Shown piece after piece: positions 29,019 to 37,464 of a DNA stretch of 62,447 nucleotides. Position 1 is the stretch's first letter. Each line of letters begins with the position of its first letter. The notes beneath the pieces were generated by a model. It saw only the letters and a list, made by a program, of their open reading frames with translations, ran no database searches and was not told the origin of the DNA. This DNA is from Planctomycetota bacterium (lineage in GTDB: Bacteria > Planctomycetota > UBA1135 > GCA-002686595). The position numbers and the translations under genes are program-made. The stretch spans positions 1 to 62,447 of the forward strand of contig VGYZ01000011.1 of assembly GCA_016872795.1 (NCBI GenBank), written 5' to 3'.

Positions 29019-30505
29019 TTGTCGTCCTCCGCTTCGCCCTTGTCCTTCTTGGCGCGCTCTTCGGCCTCGTGCTTGGCGTGCTCTTCGGGATCTTCGCCCT
29101 CGCAGCACACGACCTTGCGCGGATCGCCGAGCAGCGACGCGCCCATGACCTGCGTGTTGGCCGGAGCCTGACCGCCGATCAAGTGCTTCACGCGCACATC
29201 CTTCGAGCGGTCGTACACATCGCGGCCCTCGACCACCACGCGCTCGACCCACGAGGCCACCGAGAGCGGGTCGCCCGAGCACAGCACCACCGTGCCGAAC
29301 TTGCCGACCTCCAGGGTGCCGAGCTGCTTGCCCAGTCCGAGGATCTCGGCCGGAACGGTCGTCACCGCGGCGACCGCTTCGGCGCGCGGCATGCCGCGAC
29401 CGACGCACTGCGCGGCCTGGAACCACAGCGACTCGGTGGTCGGGTTGGCGCTCGCGAGCGCGAAGCGCACGCCCGCCTTCTTGAGCTCGCCGGGCACGAA
29501 CACTTCGCGCTCCTCGCCCGTCAGCGGATCGGTCTCGACATACACCGCCGCGCCGTCGAGGATCGCCGCCACCTTCGCCGCCGCGATCGCGCCGGCCGCC
29601 TTGTAGGCCGCGGGCGAGATCACCAGCGTGGTCTTGGCGAGGAAGCCGTTCTCCTTGGCGATATCGAGCGCGGTGTGCACATCCATCGGACGGCCGCAGT
29701 AGAAGAAGGCGGGGAGCTTGCCTTCGACCAGCGCCAGCAGCGGGACGAGCTTCTCGTCGATCTCGCCGCGCGGCACGAGCTCGAAGCCCGTCACCTTCCA
29801 CGCCGCGCCTTCCATGGCCTTGCCCTTGGCGTTCTCGCCTTCGAGGTCGCGACCCTGGTAGAGCGCCTCGCGGCGCGCGCGGTCGCTGCCTTCCTTCTTC
29901 TCGGCGACGAGCTGCTCGAGCGAGCGGCGCAGGTCACCGAAGGCGCGGCGCAGAGCCTGCGCTTGCGTCGCGGCCGAGAAGCCCATCTTGGGGCTGGCGG
30001 AGAGCTTCACGCCCGACGGCGTGCGCACGATCATCTCGTCGACCGTCAGACCGATCGGACGCACGATCACGCCCTGACCGGCGACCACGCAGTTGTTGCC
30101 CTGCTGGATGTTGATCGTCGTGACACCCCAGCGCAGCGAGTCCTCGAAGTAGAAACCCACCGGGTCGATCGAGTCGCGCACCGAGAGGAACGGCGCGACG
30201 TCGAGGTTCTCGTTGGGGCGGTCCATGCCGCGCGCGCTGTGCGCCTCGACATAGCCCGGAATCGCAACCAAGTTCGGCGCGTCGATCACGACCGCGTCCC
30301 AAGGCACCTTGACATCCTTGCCGATGGCGGCGATGCGGCCGTTCTCGATCACGATCGTGGCCTTCTCGAGCTCGGGCATCCCCGGCCCCGGCAGGACGCG
30401 ACCCGCCTTGATGGCGAGCTTTCCGTCGGCGGCGGCAGCGGACGCGAACAGGCAAGCCGAGAGCGCGATGGCCGCGGCGCGAGTGGTGGTGTGGAGCATC
30501 TTCAT
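29015..30505 (-). CDS. A7: exported amidohydrolase-family protein, metal site mostly lost
   Basis: 496 aa. Signal peptide AAAIALSACLFASAAAADG. Fold markers are ATIVIENGRIAAIGKDVKVP, AIPGYVEAHSARGMDRPNE, WGVTTINIQQGNNCVVAGQG and the C-terminal LGTLEVGKFGTVVLCSGDPL. The HxH site is HSA (89-91), so one His remains. The fifth and sixth strand positions read FFYCGRPMDVHTA and TLVISPAAYKAAG, and the last Asp is not in place. A double Cys near the end (KVVCCEGEDPEEHAKHEAEE) precedes a charged tail. The start codon at 30505 lies 23 nt after the stop of A8. Confidence 0.85.
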   Translation of the reverse strand: MKMLHTTTRAAAIALSACLFASAAAADGKLAIKAGRVLPGPGMPELEKATIVIENGRIAAIGKDVKVPWDAVVIDAPNLVAIPGYVEAHSARGMDRPNENLDVAPFLSVRDSIDPVGFYFEDSLRWGVTTINIQQGNNCVVAGQGVIVRPIGLTVDEMIVRTPSGVKLSASPKMGFSAATQAQALRRAFGDLRRSLEQLVAEKKEGSDRARREALYQGRDLEGENAKGKAMEGAAWKVTGFELVPRGEIDEKLVPLLALVEGKLPAFFYCGRPMDVHTALDIAKENGFLAKTTLVISPAAYKAAGAIAAAKVAAILDGAAVYVETDPLTGEEREVFVPGELKKAGVRFALASANPTTESLWFQAAQCVGRGMPRAEAVAAVTTVPAEILGLGKQLGTLEVGKFGTVVLCSGDPLSVASWVERVVVEGRDVYDRSKDVRVKHLIGGQAPANTQVMGASLLGDPRKVVCCEGEDPEEHAKHEAEERAKKDKGEAEDDK

Positions 30506-30528
30506 GGTGGAGGTGGGAGCGAGAGGGG

Positions 30529-31734
30529 CTACTTGTTCTGGGTACGCGGATCGAGGACGAGGCGCCCGTCGACGAGGACGCCGATGACGGCCGAGGTGGC
30601 TTCGAACGGCGGACCGCTCCAGAGCACCAAGTCGGCGTCCTTGCCGGCTTCGAGGGAGCCCACGCGCTTGTCGATGCCGGCGATCCGCGCGGGATTGATG
30701 GTCACGGCCGCGAGGGCCGCGTCGAAAGCGAGCCCGCCGCGCATCGCGTGGCCGGGCTGGTAGCACAGGCGCTCCGAGGCGGCGCGTGCGCCGTGGCCGG
30801 AGAGCGCGATCGTCACGCCGCGCTCGGCGAGCACCTTGGCGGTGTCGAGCGCGAAGAACGAGCCGTCGTCGCTGCGACCGGTGGCGCTGAAGGGCGGCAG
30901 GATCGCCGCCGTGGCGCTGCGCACGAGCAGCTCGGGCTCCTTCCACGCCTCCGCGGCCGCATCGACCACGAGGCGCAGCTTGCCGAGACCTTCGCGCGCG
31001 AGCTCTTCCTTCAGGAACACCGCGGTGCGGATGTCCTGGGTGGTCCACGCCTGAATGCACAGCGGCAGATCGCCCGCGAGCGCCTTCTGGAGCTCGAGCG
31101 TGCCGGGCCCGGCGAGGTTCTTGTCCTCGCGCGCCATGGCTGCGTCGAAGAACGCCTTGCGCCACTCCCACTCGACGCCCATGCGCGTCGTCGGGCGGCG
31201 CGAATAGAAGTCGTCGGGGCGGCCGAAGGCCGGGTGGTTCGACTGGCTCGGGGCCGAGCCGATCGCGCCGTAGAGCGCGCTGTCGGCCTTCACGGTCCGC
31301 TTCTGCGCGCTCTCACCGGCGGTCTTCACGACCACGGAGAGCCCGCCGACGACTTGGCGCTCGAGCGGGTTGATCATCACGCTGGTGACGCCGCTGCGCG
31401 CTTCGCGCTTCCACGCCTCGTCGAACCAGTCGAGCGCGTCGGCGATGCGCTTCTCGGGCGTGATCTCGCGCGACTGCTCGATCGACGAGAGGTCGCGCTC
31501 GATGCGCACCGACAGGTCGATCAGGCCCGGCGTGATCGCGTAGCACTCGAGGTCGCCGCCGCCGCCCTTGGAGACCGAGCGGATCTTGCCGTCCTCGACG
31601 GTGACGCGACCTTCCTCGATCACCTTGCCGGTCGCGGTGTAGACGCGCCCGGCGGAGATGGTCCACGAAGTTTGGTCCTTCGACTCACCCGTGGCGACGA
31701 GCGTCGCCGCGGCCATCAGAACGAACAGGCTCAA
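30529..31734 (-). CDS. A8: amidohydrolase-family protein, metal site lost
   Basis: 401 aa from a TTG start at 31734 that overlaps the TGA of A9 (TTGA). This start gives a hydrophobic leader (SLFVLMAAATLVATG); an in-frame ATG at 31716 is the alternative. The fold is shown by AGRVYTATGKVIEEGRVTVE, ITPGLIDLSVRIERD, SGVTSVMINPLERQVVGG and VGSLEAGKDADLVLWSGPPF. The HxH position is SVR (74-76); later strands read LCIQAWTTQDIR and LVVDAAAEAW, and the final segment ALSGHGARAASERL lacks the Asp. It is therefore predicted not to bind the usual metals. Confidence 0.82.
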   Translation of the reverse strand: MSLFVLMAAATLVATGESKDQTSWTISAGRVYTATGKVIEEGRVTVEDGKIRSVSKGGGGDLECYAITPGLIDLSVRIERDLSSIEQSREITPEKRIADALDWFDEAWKREARSGVTSVMINPLERQVVGGLSVVVKTAGESAQKRTVKADSALYGAIGSAPSQSNHPAFGRPDDFYSRRPTTRMGVEWEWRKAFFDAAMAREDKNLAGPGTLELQKALAGDLPLCIQAWTTQDIRTAVFLKEELAREGLGKLRLVVDAAAEAWKEPELLVRSATAAILPPFSATGRSDDGSFFALDTAKVLAERGVTIALSGHGARAASERLCYQPGHAMRGGLAFDAALAAVTINPARIAGIDKRVGSLEAGKDADLVLWSGPPFEATSAVIGVLVDGRLVLDPRTQNK

Positions 31735-32852
31735 TGGGCACCCCCGTGGCCAGCGCCACCCTTGGACTCGTGCTGCACGCCCCCGATGAACACGCCTTCG
31801 ACCTTGCTCGTGAGCTGGAGCGGATCGCCGCTCCACAGCACGATGTCCGCGTCGCAGCCCACGGCGAGCTTGCCAACGCGCGCGCCGACGCCCGCGACCG
31901 CGGCCGCGGTCGTGGTCAGGCCTTCCCACGCCTGCACGGGATCGAGGCCGGCGCGCATGCACATCGCCGCGCTCACACGCAGCAGCGCTTCGGGCGAGTT
32001 CGGAGACTCGAGGCCGAACGCGACCGGCACGCGCTCGCGACCGAGCGCCGTGACCGACGCGAGCACGCGCGCTTCCTCGCCCGGCCCGAAAGGACCGACG
32101 ACGACCGCGAGGCCCGCCTTCTTGATCTCGCCCGCGAGTTCACCCGCGAGCGGCGCGCGCAGCAGCGCACCCGTGAGTCGGTGCTCGCTCGCGAGCGCGA
32201 CCGCGCGCTGAATCTCGTCGCGCGAGAGCGCGTCGAGGTACACGGAGAGCTTGCCACCGCGCACGCGCTCCCACACGCCCGTGGGCTTGGCGAGCTCGGC
32301 CTCGATCAGCTCGATCGCGGCCGTGTAGCTCGTCGGGAAGCGGTTGGTGCGCAGCGCCTGCGACGACAGGCCGAGCTGGAGGTGTCCGTCGCGCGCGAGC
32401 GTCGTCGCGCCGTCGGTCTTGACCACGGTGGTGATGCCGCTCGCAACATTTGCGGGGCTGAGCGCGACCACCATCGTCGTGATGCCCTCGGAGCGCGCGC
32501 GCGCGAAGTCCGCGTGGCCGAGCGCGACCACATCGGCGGCGCGCGCTTCGGCCGTGAACGGACGCTTGGGCTCGAGGCCCTCGCCGCCCAGTCCGCTCCA
32601 TGTGCGCGCGGCGACGAGACCGGCGCTGGCCCAGCCTTCGTGCACGATGATGTCGGGGCCGAGCTCGCCCGCGCCCTTGGCGTCGCCGGCGTAGGTGACC
32701 TTGCCCTGCTCGACCTTGACGACACCGCCGTCGACGACCTTGTTGCCGTACAGCCGCAGGTGCGCGGCCTTGAGCGTGAATGTGTCCGCGCCGAGCGCGG
32801 CCGGAGCGTTGGCGGGCGCGAGCGCCACCGCCGCGAGCAGGAACGAGAGCAT
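31731..32852 (-). CDS. A9: exported amidohydrolase-family protein, metal site lost
   Basis: 373 aa, signal peptide MLSFLLAAVALAPANAPAAL. It is the shortest member. Recognisable parts are VKVEQGKVTYAGDAKGAGEL, SEGITTMVVALSPANVASG and the C-terminal VGKLAVGCDADIVLWSGDPL. The strand that should carry HxH reads LVAARTWSGLGG. Strand-five and strand-six positions read SVYLDALSRDEIQRA and ALLRAPLAGEL, and the last reads VAFGLESPNSPEAL. It ends in a Gly/His tail (GGAGHGGAH). Start codon overlaps the stop of A10 by one nucleotide. Confidence 0.83.
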   Translation of the reverse strand: MLSFLLAAVALAPANAPAALGADTFTLKAAHLRLYGNKVVDGGVVKVEQGKVTYAGDAKGAGELGPDIIVHEGWASAGLVAARTWSGLGGEGLEPKRPFTAEARAADVVALGHADFARARSEGITTMVVALSPANVASGITTVVKTDGATTLARDGHLQLGLSSQALRTNRFPTSYTAAIELIEAELAKPTGVWERVRGGKLSVYLDALSRDEIQRAVALASEHRLTGALLRAPLAGELAGEIKKAGLAVVVGPFGPGEEARVLASVTALGRERVPVAFGLESPNSPEALLRVSAAMCMRAGLDPVQAWEGLTTTAAAVAGVGARVGKLAVGCDADIVLWSGDPLQLTSKVEGVFIGGVQHESKGGAGHGGAH

Positions 32853-34288
32853 CACTTCTTCACCTCCCCGACGACGAGCTCGCCGGCCGACAGCACGTAG
32901 CGAATCGAGGTCGTGGCGGCGAAGGGATCGCCGTCGAGAACGAGGACATCGGCGCTGCGGCCGAGCTCGAGCGTGCCGAGTTTGTCGGCGACATCGAAGA
33001 CGCGCGCGGGGCGCGTGGTCAGCGCCGCGAGCGCGGTCTCGCGCGGCAGGCCGTGACCGACGGCGAGCGAGCCGAGCAGCGGCAGGTCGCGCGAGGCGAG
33101 CGGATCCATCGCGCCGCTGCCGAGCAGCACCTCGACGCCCGCGTGGTCGAGCTCCGCCGCGAGCGCGAGGCTCGCGCCGCGGTACTCCGGCGCGCGCCGC
33201 ACGCCCATCGGCACCGGCCACACGATCACCGGAATGCGGCGCTCGGCGAGCAACTCGGCGCACTGCGCGGCCTCGCTCGCGCCCGCGAGGACGAGTCGCA
33301 GGCGGTCGAAGCGCGCGGTGCCCTTGAGCAGCGCGCGCATCTCGAGCGCGCGGTGCACCTCGACCACCAGCGGCAGCTCGCCCGCGGCGATGCGCGCGTA
33401 GATTTCCTTCTCCTCGTCGAAGCGCGGCGCCTTGGGCTTCTTGTCTTCCTTGTATTCCTTGTCCTTGAACTCGTTGCCCTTGTCCTTGGCTTCCGTCTGG
33501 GCCTTCTCGCGGTCCTTCTTGGCCTTCTTGAAGCCGTCGTCGAGTTCCTTCTGCTTGTCGGCGATCTTCTTCTCCCAGTCGGCGAGGTCGTGGCGGTACT
33601 CGTTGGTCTCGACCAAGTACGCGTGGCCGTCCGCGATGGCGCCGATGACGCGATCGACCGCCGAGACGCGCTCGAAGACATCGAGCGCGCGACCGTCGCC
33701 GCGCGAGACGCCGATGGCCGTGGCCGAGCAGGCGTCCGCGAGCACCGTGGTCTGGGCGAAGCTCCTCGCGGGATGCAGGCGCAGCACCGCGCCGACGCCG
33801 CCCGCGCGCGCACCGACCGTCGGCTGCAGGCGCACCGCGGTGATCCCCGCCGCGAGCAGCGCGCGCTCGTGGCGCTCATCGACATAGCTGTCGACCGCAT
33901 CGACCGCGCGCGTGGCCGGACCCGCGCGATCGTCGAACTGCGCGTTGGGCTCGAGCGCGAAGGCCGACCAGCTGTCGATGAAGCCCGCGCAGGCGACCTT
34001 GCCCTCGATCACGAGCGCGCCCTCGGGCAGCTTGATGTCGGTGCCGACGGCCACGATCTGGCCCTCGTGCACCCACAGCATGCCGCGCTCGAGCACGCGA
34101 CCGGGCCGAACATGCAGCTGTTCGGCGCGGATGAAGAGGTCCTTGGGAGTGGCCGCGGGCTCGTCCCCAGGGACGAGCGACGGCAGGGCGGCGATGCCGA
34201 ACGCGACAAGGCTCGGGATGACTAGCAAGGCACTGGCTCCGGGGCCCGCAGCGCCCCGGCTCGGTGAGAGCGTTGCGTGGCGGGCCAT
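32852..34288 (-). CDS. A10: first gene of the operon, amidohydrolase-family protein, metal site lost, with long charged coiled insertion
   Basis: 478 aa from the ATG at 34288; another in-frame ATG at 34303 is possible. A hydrophobic N-terminal segment (SALLVIPSLVAFGIAALPSL) should export or anchor the protein. Fold markers are GMLWVHEGQIVAVGTDIKLP, ACAGFIDSWSAFALEPNAQF and LGTLELGRSADVLVLDGDPF. HxH reads W-S-A (107-109). Before the fifth strand there is an insertion of about 60 residues dense in Lys and Glu (WEKKIADKQKELDDGFKKAK and KDKEYKEDKKPKAPRFDEEK), likely a coiled coil or long helix. As the most upstream gene, its 5' region should hold the operon promoter. Confidence 0.83.
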   Translation of the reverse strand: MARHATLSPSRGAAGPGASALLVIPSLVAFGIAALPSLVPGDEPAATPKDLFIRAEQLHVRPGRVLERGMLWVHEGQIVAVGTDIKLPEGALVIEGKVACAGFIDSWSAFALEPNAQFDDRAGPATRAVDAVDSYVDERHERALLAAGITAVRLQPTVGARAGGVGAVLRLHPARSFAQTTVLADACSATAIGVSRGDGRALDVFERVSAVDRVIGAIADGHAYLVETNEYRHDLADWEKKIADKQKELDDGFKKAKKDREKAQTEAKDKGNEFKDKEYKEDKKPKAPRFDEEKEIYARIAAGELPLVVEVHRALEMRALLKGTARFDRLRLVLAGASEAAQCAELLAERRIPVIVWPVPMGVRRAPEYRGASLALAAELDHAGVEVLLGSGAMDPLASRDLPLLGSLAVGHGLPRETALAALTTRPARVFDVADKLGTLELGRSADVLVLDGDPFAATTSIRYVLSAGELVVGEVKK

Positions 34289-34631
34289 TCGCCGCGCGGC
34301 CATCTTCGGGGCGAGATGGGCGGACAGCGGGGTTGGTGGGAGAGGGGGGCGAGACTTCCCGGGCGCGCCCCCGCAGGGAAGCGGACCCGAGGGTCGCGGA
34401 TGATAGGGGGTGCCCGTGCGCCTCGGGGCATGGAAAGACCGCGTCGGCTGACTTCGCCCCCATCGATTTGCCCGTGTCTTACGGCGCGCCGAGCCGCGCC
34501 GCAGCCGAGAAGGGACTTCTCCACCCCGGAAAAGAGTTCCACCGAGCGCGGTGCGCGCGTCGCTGCGCGGCCTCGTTCCGGCCGTCGACCTGTTCGCCCC
34601 CCCACGGGAATCGGCTGGGTTCTGGCGCAAG
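34289..34631. other. upstream region of the amidohydrolase operon and of the divergent gene at 34632
   Basis: About 340 bp between divergent starts. It must contain promoters in both directions, but no confident promoter, operator or riboswitch was recognised. Confidence 0.35.
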
Positions 34632-35114
34632 ATGGACACCCGTCTCCGACTCCGCAGCAACTATCTGGTCGAGCCCAATTTCTGGCGGGCAAGGCTGGAG
34701 CGCCTGCGCGCCACCCCGCGAGCGCTGGCATTCTTCCCGCGCCCCGACCTCTCGAGCCCGCTCGTGGAGGTCGACGAGTGGCGCCTGCGAGCCCACGACG
34801 GAGAACGCCTGTGGGGCCTGCGCGGGCGCTCCCCGTTCAACCCCGACCCCTTCGGAGCCAGCGTGCGGCTGGCCTTGGCCCCCGCCCTGACGGAGGTCGA
34901 TGTCGCGGTGGTGGCCGAGGGCCAAGTCGAATGGGTGCTGCAGGTCCCTGCGGGGCGCCGCCTCGAGGACCGCGTGCTCGACCTCGTGCGCCTGTGGGAG
35001 GTCGTCGCCGAGTTCGCGGAGGGCGCCGACGATGTGCGCTTCGCCCACTCGGAGCAGGCCATGCCGGACGAAGTGGCGATCTGCACAGGATTGCGCAAAA
35101 AGGGTATTATCTGA
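34632..35114 (+). CDS. protein of unknown function
   Basis: 160 aa from the ATG at 34632 (MDTRLRLRSNYLVEPNFWRA); a GTG at 34551 would add 27 residues. No signal peptide, membrane segment or known motif was recognised. The middle contains VDVAVVAEGQVEWVLQVPAG and then EDRVLDLVRLWEVVAEFA, an alpha/beta pattern compatible with a small cytoplasmic protein. Its codon use (third-position G/C) supports coding. It is divergent from the amidohydrolase operon, and a short AT-richer stretch follows its stop. Confidence 0.55.
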   Translation: MDTRLRLRSNYLVEPNFWRARLERLRATPRALAFFPRPDLSSPLVEVDEWRLRAHDGERLWGLRGRSPFNPDPFGASVRLALAPALTEVDVAVVAEGQVEWVLQVPAGRRLEDRVLDLVRLWEVVAEFAEGADDVRFAHSEQAMPDEVAICTGLRKKGII

Positions 35115-35223
35115 TCATCTAGTGGACTCCGAGTCCCGAAATCGGAGGCTCGGCCGCACTGCCAGTCTTCCGCTTCGCCTCGCGGGTCCACTTGGAACCA
35201 AATGGTACTTTGAACTGATCTTG

Positions 35224-37134
35224 CTACCGCTCTAGGCGTACTTCGATGCGCGAGCGCTGGCGGTGCAGGGCCTCAAACTCGAGCGTCGGCAGAGGTTGGT
35301 AGCCCGGGAAGGGGTCGAACTCGATTCGATAGCGTCCGCCTCTGGGCAACTGCGCCCGCCGCAGGCTCGTCGACGCCCTGAGTACCACCGCCAGGGGTTC
35401 GTCCTCCTCCGCCCAGAAGAGCTCGACCCGCCAGCCGTCGGGGAAGGGCTGGGGCACCCCGGCGTCGAGCAGCGCGATGTCGAGTTCGGTCTGGCGCGCC
35501 GCGGCGACCGCGGCCTCGCTCGAACCGGCGGGGACGGGCACGAGAGGCTCGGGGAGCTCGATGCCGTCCTCGGAGTCCGGCATGAGCACGACCTCGCCGG
35601 GCGAGGTCACGATGCGGTAGCCGTCGAGCTCCGCCGAATAGGACGCAACCTCCATCTGGCCAAAGGGCTTCCCGTCGCGGCTCGCACTCCAGAAGAGCTG
35701 CGCCGGCCGCACCGGATCGCCGGTCTCGGCCTCGTGCAGGCGAACGACGAGCAGCGCCGGTGGCGGTGCGACGAGGCGCAGCTCCGCGAGGCCGGTCGGA
35801 GGCAGGTCGAGCTCGATCTGGAGCGGAGGAACGCGGACGGTGAGGTGGTAGTGCCCAACTTCGAGTCCGGCGTGGGAGAAGCGGAAAGCGTCGAACCCGA
35901 CATCGCCGTCGGCGGGGTCGACCTCGAGTTCGACTCGCGGTCGCTGGCCGGAGACGAGCGGCGCGAGCGCCTGCGCCTCGACCTGCGGGCTCTCGAGCTC
36001 CCACTCGACGGGCACCAGCAACAGGCCCGACAAGGGGGCCCACTCGACCGTCGGCCGCGGAGCCACCACGAGCGTGGCATCGCTCACCCCACCCGCCGCC
36101 ACGGCGACCGTGACCGCGCCGAGCTCCAGCGGTACGCCGCGGCCCTGCTCCAGTTCGGCCGAGAGCGTGTACTCCCCCACCGTGAGCCCTTCGAACACGA
36201 GCAGCGTCGACGCGGAGGCCAACTCGGACTGCAGCGGTCGGCCCTTGGGCGGCTGGGAGCGACGCAGCACCACGGCGACCGGCGCCTCGGGCCGCAGGTC
36301 GCCCTCGACGCGCAGCCGCAGCTCCCCGCCAGGCTCGAGCTCGACCGTGCGCTCAGTCCCCGCCCCGACCTCGACCGCGATCGGGATCCACGCGTAGCCC
36401 GGGGCGCCGACGAGCAAGGCGGCGCTGCCTTGGGCGAGCCCGGCCAGCGCGGCGAGGTCGATCGGCGACGAGAGGCCCTCGGCGACGCGGGCCGATGCCC
36501 GCTGGCGCAAGTCGCTCAGCCCGACTGGACGCGAACGCCCGAGCGAACGCAGCAACTCGACGCCCGCGAGCTCGACCCCCGTGCGCGCATCGACGACGCG
36601 CAAGAGCGTCGGACGAGCTTCGCGCGCGCGAACCGCGAGCAGCGCGTCCGAGGGCACCGACTCGGTCGGCGCGAGCAGCGCGAGAGCGCGCCCCTCACTG
36701 TGAGCATCGGCCACCTGAAGCCACGCCACCCGCGCGGCCTGCGCAGCGGGACATTCCACTCGCCAGCGCCCGCCCTGCGCGCTCACGCGCACATCCGTCA
36801 GAAGCTGCTCTCCTGCGCCGAGCAGGAGCAGCGCGAACTCGCCGCTCGCCGCGGAGTCGACGCGACCGTTGCTGCGCTCGACCGAGAAAGTCCCGGCGAA
36901 CTCGGGGCGCCGCACCGCGCTCGACTCCGCGTTTATCTCCGGCGCGACATCCGACAGCCCGCTCTCGCTCCGTTCCGCCACCAGCTCGGCCTCTTGCGCC
37001 GCGTCGCGGCGAGCACTCCGCTCGGCGATCTCCGCCCCTAGCTCGGACTCGGAGGGAGCAGCGCGGAACCACAGCACGCCGACGAACACCGCCGCCAACG
37101 ACAGCCCGAGCGCGCCGAGAGGGACTTGCTTCAT
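35224..37134 (-). CDS. membrane-anchored protein with carboxypeptidase-regulatory-like repeats
   Basis: 636 aa. Residues 1-23 (MKQVPLGALGLSLAAVFVGV onwards) form one membrane anchor or uncleaved signal; an Arg/Glu/Ala-rich linker follows. The rest is a chain of beta-sandwich segments with the look of CarboxypepD_reg-like domains: TLLRVVDARTGVELAGVELL, LLVFEGLTVGEYTLSAELEQ, GYRIVTSPGEVVLMP and RAQLPRGGRYRIEFDPFPGY. Large proteins of this design are common in planctomycetes and are thought to be structural or adhesive, but no function is established. I chose the ATG at 37134; the frame extends 9 residues upstream. No partner gene is coupled to it. Confidence 0.7.
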   Translation of the reverse strand: MKQVPLGALGLSLAAVFVGVLWFRAAPSESELGAEIAERSARRDAAQEAELVAERSESGLSDVAPEINAESSAVRRPEFAGTFSVERSNGRVDSAASGEFALLLLGAGEQLLTDVRVSAQGGRWRVECPAAQAARVAWLQVADAHSEGRALALLAPTESVPSDALLAVRAREARPTLLRVVDARTGVELAGVELLRSLGRSRPVGLSDLRQRASARVAEGLSSPIDLAALAGLAQGSAALLVGAPGYAWIPIAVEVGAGTERTVELEPGGELRLRVEGDLRPEAPVAVVLRRSQPPKGRPLQSELASASTLLVFEGLTVGEYTLSAELEQGRGVPLELGAVTVAVAAGGVSDATLVVAPRPTVEWAPLSGLLLVPVEWELESPQVEAQALAPLVSGQRPRVELEVDPADGDVGFDAFRFSHAGLEVGHYHLTVRVPPLQIELDLPPTGLAELRLVAPPPALLVVRLHEAETGDPVRPAQLFWSASRDGKPFGQMEVASYSAELDGYRIVTSPGEVVLMPDSEDGIELPEPLVPVPAGSSEAAVAAARQTELDIALLDAGVPQPFPDGWRVELFWAEEDEPLAVVLRASTSLRRAQLPRGGRYRIEFDPFPGYQPLPTLEFEALHRQRSRIEVRLER

Positions 37135-37464
37135 ACCGGAACCGCGCGCAATGGGCCCCAACGGCCGCCGCGAACGCTCGCTCTAGATTCTCGCGCCGCC
37201 CCGCTCCACACAAGCGTCCGTCGTCCATCGAGCCCACTCGGCTCCACAGCTGCCGCCGCGCCGCGCTGCAAGGGGACATTCATCCTGCGGGCGCACGGTC
37301 GCGATCGGCGCTGTGCTGAAAAGGACGGAACTCGGTTGATAGCGAATCGACCTGTCTCTTACCATGTACGGGCGGGAGCGGAGGAGCTTGCTGGCCCGTG
37401 CGGTCGGCCTTGACCGAGATGACGCCTCCCAGAGACCTGCACGGCTTGAGCCGACCCGAATCCC
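37135..37464. other. 330 bp intergenic region between divergent genes
   Basis: Separates the membrane-anchored protein gene (minus) from the SulP gene (plus). No ORF with coding character, hairpin or recognisable promoter was found, except that part of it (37310-37370) is visibly less GC-rich, as expected for promoter DNA. Confidence 0.35.
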
